Translations under genes and position numbers: made by a program
Part shown: in pieces, positions 59,077-64,000 of the stretch
Layout: each line of letters begins with the position of its first letter
Position numbering within the stretch: the stretch's first letter is position 1
NCBI RefSeq assembly: GCF_002891295.1
Contig: NZ_LGUI01000010.1
Coordinates: forward strand, 62,001-126,000
Length of the DNA stretch: 64,000 nt
DNA from: Streptomyces eurocidicus
GTDB taxonomy: Bacteria; Actinomycetota; Actinomycetes; Streptomycetales; Streptomycetaceae
Direction: 5' to 3'
The notes under the pieces: model-generated
Database searches by the model: none
Seen by the model: the letters and a program-made list of their open reading frames with translations, nothing else
Told to the model about the DNA's origin: nothing

Positions 59077-59953
59077 CCCGGGGCACCTCCCCCTCCCCCA
59101 CCCGCGTCACGACCACGAACCGCAGATCCGGCTGCTCCGCGGGCACCAGCACATGGCTGGTCACCTGTACGTCCACGCCGTCGTGGCACGGCAACCGCAG
59201 CCGGAGCCGGTGTCCGCCGGGGTGTTCGACCACCGCGTGCTGCTCCGCCCAGATCCGGCGGCACGTGCCATTGGCCGCCAGGATGTCCGCGATCAGCGCC
59301 TGGATCTCGGCGTTGCGCGGCGCCCGGTGGCTGGCGACGCGCAGCATCGGCAGGTAGATGCGGGCGCAGGTGTCCTCCCAGCCGAGGATCTGTTCGCGGG
59401 CCTCGGCCGAGGTCAGGGCCCAGCGCATCAGGTTGGGGCGCGGGCCGAGGGTGAAGGGGAACCACTCCGTCATGGGGGCGTTGGCGGCGACGATGTTCCA
59501 GGCGGCGTCGGAGACGTAGGCCGGGTGCGGCGCCTGGTGTTCGAGGAGGGTCACGGTCGCCGGGTCCACCGCGGTCCCGGCCCGGTGCACGCCGCTCATG
59601 GGCGGGCGGCGGCCGGAGACGCCGAGGAAGAGCGTGAGGGTCTCGGTCTCGCTGAGCCGCAGCGCCTCGGCGACCCGCAGCAGGAAGGCGTCCGAGAACT
59701 CCCGGGGCGCGCCGGTCTCCAGCGCCCGGTACCAGCCCTCGCTCACCCCGGTCAGCCTGGCGACGTCCGCCTGGGACATCCGGGACCCCGCGCGGTGTCC
59801 CCAGACGCGCAGCTCGGGTATCCGGCGGCGGTCGACGCGCGCCCGCCAGGCGCGCAGCAGCCGGCTGACGGACTGTCCGCCCGCCGGTGTGGCAGACAGG
59901 GCCGCCGGGCCCCCCGGTCGCGTCGGCGACTCGGGACTTTGGTCCTGTTTCAC
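59069..59953 (-). CDS. XRE-family regulator with MmyB-like ligand-binding domain
   Basis: This is a 294-residue transcription factor. An XRE helix-turn-helix lies around residues 50-95 (MSQADVARLTGVSEGWYRALETG), and an MmyB-like PAS ligand domain covers 125-290 (AYVSDAAWNIVAANAPM, MRWALTSAEAREQILGW, RLRLPCHDGVDV). It diverges from the SARP gene across about 300 bases and may help control it and the RiPP-like genes beyond. The N-terminal 45 residues are low-complexity; a later start is possible. Confidence 0.88.
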   Translation of the reverse strand: MKQDQSPESPTRPGGPAALSATPAGGQSVSRLLRAWRARVDRRRIPELRVWGHRAGSRMSQADVARLTGVSEGWYRALETGAPREFSDAFLLRVAEALRLSETETLTLFLGVSGRRPPMSGVHRAGTAVDPATVTLLEHQAPHPAYVSDAAWNIVAANAPMTEWFPFTLGPRPNLMRWALTSAEAREQILGWEDTCARIYLPMLRVASHRAPRNAEIQALIADILAANGTCRRIWAEQHAVVEHPGGHRLRLRLPCHDGVDVQVTSHVLVPAEQPDLRFVVVTRVGEGEVPRAG

Positions 59954-60252
59954 CTTCGGATGTCTCCCCCGGCTTTAACTGATCATTGCCATGCCCGTTT
60001 CTACCGGATCGGGGCGGCGCTGACCAGTCCGGTCCAACTCCTGAACAATGCCCGGTGAGTTGTTTAACGATTGATTTTGCATACGCGCCACCTTCCGCGA
60101 CCCGCACTGGAACTCACGACACTGCGAGTGACGGATTTCCTGTTGCAGACTCTGAGGGCGAAGAAGGCGTCGCGGCCTCGACCACCCCGCGCTGCCCGAT
60201 GCCGCGTGTCCATGGATGGGAACCCATAAGGATTCGTTGGAGGTGTCAGAAT
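59954..60252. promoter_or_regulatory. Divergent promoter region of two regulators
   Basis: About 300 bases between the XRE and SARP genes. A+T-rich around 59975-59995 and 60055-60085 (TTGTTTAACGATTGATTTTGC), suiting two promoters. No perfect operator repeat was identified. Confidence 0.5.
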
Positions 60253-62004
60253 ATGCGCTTTCAGATTCTCGGCCCTTTGCGGATCGCCGACGGCCCCGAC
60301 GTGGTCGTGCTCCCGCCCTCGAAACCCACCGTCCTGCTGGCCGCCCTGCTGCTGCGGCCGGGCACGGTGGTGCCGGTCGCGTTCCTGCGGCGGGCGATCT
60401 GGGGCGACGAGGAACCCTCCTCGGCGAAGGCGGCGTTGCACGCCTGTGTGCTGCGGCTGCGGAAGACGTTCGCCAAGTACGGGATCTCCGGCGCGGTGAT
60501 CGAGTCCGTGCCGGGCGGGTACCGCGCCGCGGTCGAACCGGGCTCGCTGGATCTCGTCGACTTCCGCGCGCTGCGGGCCCGGGCGCAGGCCGAGCGGGAC
60601 CCGGAGGCCGAACTGTGCCTGCTCAAGGAGGCGCTGGCGCTGTGGCAGGGACCGTTGCTGACCAACGTCCCGTCGGACCTGCTGCGCCGGGACGAGATGC
60701 CGCGGCTCGCCGAGGAGCGGCTGCGGACGGTCGAGCGGGCCTGCGACATCGAGCTCCGGCTGGGCCGTTGCGGCCAGGCGCTCGTCGAGCTGTGGGCGGT
60801 CGCGCGGGCCCACCCCGGGCACGAGCGGTTCCGCGAGCAGCTCATCGAGGCGCTCTACCGCACGGGCCGGCAGGCCGACGCCCTCGCCGAGTACCGGGAG
60901 GTCAAGCGGTACCTCCAGGACGAACTGGGGGTGGATCCCGGACCGGCGCTGCGACGGCTCGAACTGAGCATCCTCCGGGGTGACGACATCGGGCCGCGGC
61001 CGGAAACGGACGAGCCGGCCCCCACCCCCGCGTACTCCGGCACGGCGGCGCCCTCCCCCATCGCCGCCGTGCCGGGCTTCACCGGCCGGGAGGCCGACGG
61101 CGCCGCGCTCGCCGGACGGCTCACGGCCGACCGCGCGGCACCCGCGATCGTCGTGCTCTCCGGCGCTCCCGGCATCGGCAAGACCGCGCTCGCCCTGCAC
61201 ACCGCCCGGCAGGTCGCACACGCCTTTCCGGACGGCCTGTACACCGCCCGGATGACCCACGACGACGGGACGCCGAGGGCTCCCGGCGAGGTGGCGGCCG
61301 AGCTCCGGGGGCGCACCGGGGGCCCTCGGCGGCTGCTGGTCCTGGACGACGTGACCGGCGCCGACCAGGTGCGGCCCCTGCTGCCGGCCGAGGCGGGCGC
61401 GGCCGTGCTCGTCACCAGCAGGCTCGGCCTCGCCGGGCTCCTCGCGGCGCACGGCGGCTGGGCCCACCGGCTCGGCGCGCTCACCGAGGACGAGTCCTTC
61501 CGGCTGCTGACGACCGTCCTCGGCGACGGCCGCGCCGGGGCGGAGGCCGGGGCGGTGCACCGGCTGGCGGCGGCCTGCGGGCACTTCCCCTTCGCCCTGC
61601 GCATCATGGCGGCGCGGCTGCTGACCCGGCCGCGCCTGACGGTGGCCGACTGCGTGGCCTGGCTGCGCGAGGACCCCGTCGCCCGCCTGTCGCTGCCCGA
61701 CGACCCGCGCCTGTCGGTGCCCGGGCTGTTCACCGGCGCCCTGGACCGGCTGGACCCCCGGCTGGCCGACGCGTTCCTGCGCGTCGGCGCCTCGCCGCCG
61801 GAGCGGCTCTCGGTGACCGGCACGGCCGGCCTGCTGGGAGTGGTCCCGTCACTGGCCGAGGAACTCCTGGAACGGCTGGTGGACGTGAGCCTGCTCGAAG
61901 AGGGCCCGGCCGGCCGCTATCACATGCACGAACTGCTCCGGAATTTCGCCCGCCGGGCCACCGGATTTCACGACGACCCACCCGCGCTGTCGATGCGCCA
62001 CTGA
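60253..62004 (+). CDS. AfsR/SARP-family transcriptional activator
   Basis: This is a 583-residue Streptomyces antibiotic regulatory protein. Residues 1-95 are an OmpR-type winged helix (MRFQILGPLRI, PTVLLAALLLRPG, VLRLRKTFAKYG). The bacterial transcriptional activation domain covers about 100-245 (EERLRTVERACDIELRLGR). An NB-ARC ATPase follows, with P-loop SGAPGIGKTAL and Walker B-like LLVLDDV. It ends soon after the NB-ARC winged-helix part, without the C-terminal TPR of full AfsR. ATG 60253 has GGAGGT 9 nt upstream. It is 33 bp before the leader-binding/YcaO-like gene and is almost certainly the cluster activator. Confidence 0.92.
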   Translation: MRFQILGPLRIADGPDVVVLPPSKPTVLLAALLLRPGTVVPVAFLRRAIWGDEEPSSAKAALHACVLRLRKTFAKYGISGAVIESVPGGYRAAVEPGSLDLVDFRALRARAQAERDPEAELCLLKEALALWQGPLLTNVPSDLLRRDEMPRLAEERLRTVERACDIELRLGRCGQALVELWAVARAHPGHERFREQLIEALYRTGRQADALAEYREVKRYLQDELGVDPGPALRRLELSILRGDDIGPRPETDEPAPTPAYSGTAAPSPIAAVPGFTGREADGAALAGRLTADRAAPAIVVLSGAPGIGKTALALHTARQVAHAFPDGLYTARMTHDDGTPRAPGEVAAELRGRTGGPRRLLVLDDVTGADQVRPLLPAEAGAAVLVTSRLGLAGLLAAHGGWAHRLGALTEDESFRLLTTVLGDGRAGAEAGAVHRLAAACGHFPFALRIMAARLLTRPRLTVADCVAWLREDPVARLSLPDDPRLSVPGLFTGALDRLDPRLADAFLRVGASPPERLSVTGTAGLLGVVPSLAEELLERLVDVSLLEEGPAGRYHMHELLRNFARRATGFHDDPPALSMRH

Positions 62005-62037
62005 ATTCATCCGTCTCCTTCACGAGGTGTGAAACTC

Positions 62038-64000
62038 ATGCTGGAAGCCTACGAAGCGATTAACGAGACCCGGCCCCGGATCCGCCGGGACGTGCTCTTC
62101 ACGGAGACGCCGGACGGCGTGCTGTTCCACAACGCGCACGGCGGGTTCCATCTCAATTCCAGGTCCGGCTACCGTTTCGCCACCCTGATAGTCCCGCACC
62201 TGAACGGGGAGCACCGGGTCGCCGATCTCTGCGAGGGGCTCGGCGAGCCCCAGCGGGCCATGGTCGGCCGGCTGGTGCGGACGCTGTACGAGCGCGGGTT
62301 CGCCCGTGACACCCCCGTACCGGACGGTCCGTCGGTCACGCCGTCGGCCCCGGAGGTCGCCGAGCGCTTCGCCCCGCAGATCGCCTACGTCGACCACTAC
62401 GCCGACGACGCGGCCCGCCGCTTCCAGGAGTTCCGTGCCGCCCGGGTCGCCGTGGTCGGCGAGGACCTCGTCGCCCGCTGGTGCGTCCTCGCCCTGGTCC
62501 GCAACGGCAGCGCGGCCGTCGGCCATCTGGCGGGCCTCGACACCGTGGAGAACCGTTTCGCCGAGGTGCGTACCGAGGCCGCCGCGCTCACCGCCGGGGG
62601 CTGCCCCGTCGACCTGGAGACGATCCCCGCGGACGGCCCGGTGCGCTGGAGCGACCTGGCCGCGTACGACGTCGTCGTGGTCACCGGCGGCCACGAGGGC
62701 GCCGCGCGGCTCTTCCGGCTGGTGGCGGCCGGGGTGCCCGCGGGCAAGTCCCTGATACCTGCGGCGATGTTCGGTGACCGCGCCGTCGTCGGCCCGCTGA
62801 TGACACCCGGCACCGCCGGCTGCTGGGCCTGCGCCGTCCTGCGCCTCGGCGCCCACGGCGACGCCGCCGCGGCGGCCGACCTGTGGAGCGGCATCTGTCT
62901 GCCGGCCGGTGACGGACCGCCGGCCCGGGAGGCCGGCCGCGGCCTCGCCGCGATGCTCGGCAACCTCCTCGGCTACGAGGTCTTCCGCCTCACCACGGGG
63001 GCGCTGCCCGCCGAGACCCGGGGCCAGGTGATCGTCCAGGACGCCGAGTCCTTCGACGTGGTCGCGGAGCCGCTGCTGCCGCACCCCCGCTGCCCGTTCT
63101 GCCGGGACCTGACGGCCGGCACGGCGCCCTTCGCGGCCCCCGCCCCGGAGGAGCCCGCACCCGCCGGGGGCACCGCGCCCGACCTCGACACCGAGGCACT
63201 GCTCGCCGAGCTCAACCGCCGGCAGGTCCTGGTCCGCCCGCACACGGGCGTCGTCGAGCGGTTCACGGACGAGCCCTGGACGCAGACCCCGCTGAAGGTC
63301 GGCGCCGTCAGCCTGCCCACCGGGCACGCCGGACAGCGGAACATCGCCGCCTTCGACGTCCACACCGTCGCCGGAGCCCGGCTCACCGCGCTCGACGCCG
63401 CCGCCGGCGCCTATGCCGAGCACGTCGTCCCGCTGCGCGGCGTCCTCACCGGGCAGGCCCTCGACGACGCCCGCCGGGACACCCGCGCCCTCGCCCCCGC
63501 CGCGCTGACCGTCGCGAGCGGCCTCGCCGCCGACGCGCCCGATCCGGCCGCGTGGGTCCGGGCCGCCTCGCTGACCGGCGGGGAGCCGGCGCTGGTGCCG
63601 GCCGGCGCGGTGCGCACCTTCGGCCCGTACAACCGCGACCGGGTCCACACGCCGACGACGGCGGGCACCGGCGCGGGCCGTACGGCCGCCGAGGCCACGG
63701 CGCGCGGCCTGCTCTCCGCCCTGTGCCACGACGCGCTGGAGCGCGCGGTGCGCGGCACGGGCGGGGCGACCCTGGTGGCCCCGGAGGGGCTCGGGGCGGA
63801 CCCGGAGCTCGTCTTCCTGCTGAGCTCGGCCCGCAACCTCGGCGTCGAGTGCGAGCTCCTCGACCTCGGCGAGTCGGCCCGTTCCTCCGCCCATGTGCTG
63901 CTCGCCCGCGCCTTCCTCCCCCGGACCGGCGAGCGGATCTGGGCGGTGGCCGGCGAGACCGACTGGCGGCGCGCCGCCGCCGGGGCGCTGCGCGACCTGC
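62038..64000 (+). CDS. Fused TOMM leader-peptide-binding (E1-like) and YcaO-like protein (3' truncated)
   Basis: This gene has no stop before the right edge; 654 codons are visible. Residues 1-100 resemble the RiPP recognition element (PRIRRDVLFTETPDGVLF, RFATLIVPHLNGEHRVADLCEGL). Residues about 100-360 are the ocin-ThiF/SagC-like E1 domain (ARVAVVGEDLVARWCVLALV, AAYDVVVVTGGHEG), with a structural zinc site Cys262/Cys265 (GCWAC) and Cys352/Cys355 (CPFC). From about residue 385 the sequence follows a YcaO/SagD pattern (RLTALDAAAGAYAEH; TGAGRTAAEATARGLLSAL). Such fusions bind a precursor peptide and form azoline or thioamide groups. The YcaO part seems divergent at its ATP-binding acids. RBS GAGGTG; probably one operon with the SARP. 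Confidence 0.82.
   Translation, partial: MLEAYEAINETRPRIRRDVLFTETPDGVLFHNAHGGFHLNSRSGYRFATLIVPHLNGEHRVADLCEGLGEPQRAMVGRLVRTLYERGFARDTPVPDGPSVTPSAPEVAERFAPQIAYVDHYADDAARRFQEFRAARVAVVGEDLVARWCVLALVRNGSAAVGHLAGLDTVENRFAEVRTEAAALTAGGCPVDLETIPADGPVRWSDLAAYDVVVVTGGHEGAARLFRLVAAGVPAGKSLIPAAMFGDRAVVGPLMTPGTAGCWACAVLRLGAHGDAAAAADLWSGICLPAGDGPPAREAGRGLAAMLGNLLGYEVFRLTTGALPAETRGQVIVQDAESFDVVAEPLLPHPRCPFCRDLTAGTAPFAAPAPEEPAPAGGTAPDLDTEALLAELNRRQVLVRPHTGVVERFTDEPWTQTPLKVGAVSLPTGHAGQRNIAAFDVHTVAGARLTALDAAAGAYAEHVVPLRGVLTGQALDDARRDTRALAPAALTVASGLAADAPDPAAWVRAASLTGGEPALVPAGAVRTFGPYNRDRVHTPTTAGTGAGRTAAEATARGLLSALCHDALERAVRGTGGATLVAPEGLGADPELVFLLSSARNLGVECELLDLGESARSSAHVLLARAFLPRTGERIWAVAGETDWRRAAAGALRDL

Noticed and set aside
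62020..63894. A 624-codon minus-strand frame at the right end
   Set aside because: Gly/Arg/Val-rich shadow with no motifs; the plus strand carries an uninterrupted RRE/E1/YcaO-like protein with zinc Cys pairs.

Overview
The window is about 64 kb of very GC-rich DNA, and everything in it points to a Streptomyces chromosome. The evidence includes a streptogrisin-type protease, a rodlin (aerial-surface protein), a SARP regulator, XRE/MmyB-type regulators, a DUF397 protein, in-frame TTA (bldA-type) codons, a c-di-AMP riboswitch in front of a cell-wall hydrolase, and the hairpin-rich intergenic repeats usual in streptomycetes. No rRNA, tRNA, insertion sequence or CRISPR array was seen. About 50 protein genes are called, and many starts were moved from the longest open frame to a start with a ribosome-binding site.

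1-9.1 kb: a secreted serine protease (cut by the left edge), a riboswitch-controlled NlpC/P60 hydrolase, a GCS2-type carboxylate-amine ligase, a cation/Ca2+-exchanger-like membrane protein, an XRE/MmyB regulator, a DHA2-type drug exporter and an FAD/NAD(P) oxidoreductase. 9.2-15.2 kb: a stress module with a NarL-type response regulator, a sensor kinase, two universal stress proteins and a FUSC-type membrane protein. 15.2-17.8 kb: a polysaccharide deacetylase, a beta-propeller protein and a YchJ-like protein.

17.9-27.7 kb (minus strand) is the highlight. Eight co-directional genes, three junctions of which overlap by 4 bp, encode a CE18/Agd3-like exopolysaccharide deacetylase, a PelF-like GT4 glycosyltransferase, a polytopic membrane protein, a nucleotide-sugar 4,6-dehydratase-like protein, a sugar nucleotidyltransferase, an epimerase, a spherulin-4/GH135-like protein and a GH114-like endo-galactosaminidase. 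This set closely parallels the fungal galactosaminogalactan cluster (gtb3, agd3, sph3, ega3, uge3) and partly the bacterial Pel locus. It probably makes, trims and deacetylates a cationic GalNAc/galactosamine-containing polymer. Three of the eight genes carry TTA codons, suggesting developmental control.

28-44 kb: mostly housekeeping and developmental genes, including an epimerase, small membrane and secreted proteins, a HEAT-repeat protein, a PAS/SpoIIE phosphatase, an HTH/TPR regulator divergent from an aminoglycoside-phosphotransferase-like kinase, a peptidoglycan-recognition amidase, a TetR regulator with a perfect palindromic operator, a rodlin with an unusual His-rich tail, and a 2-oxoglutarate/Fe(II) oxygenase behind an RRHVDL-type leader peptide.

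44-59 kb: an acyl-CoA catabolic region with two thiolase-like proteins, a double DUF35 protein, an enoyl-CoA hydratase, three acyl-CoA ligases, phenylacetate-CoA ligase (with a PaaR-like operator) and a nitronate-monooxygenase-like flavoprotein, plus a Ser/Thr kinase with a TPR array. 59-64 kb: an XRE/MmyB regulator and a SARP lead into a fused leader-peptide-binding/YcaO-like protein. This looks like the left border of a TOMM-type RiPP cluster that continues past the right edge.
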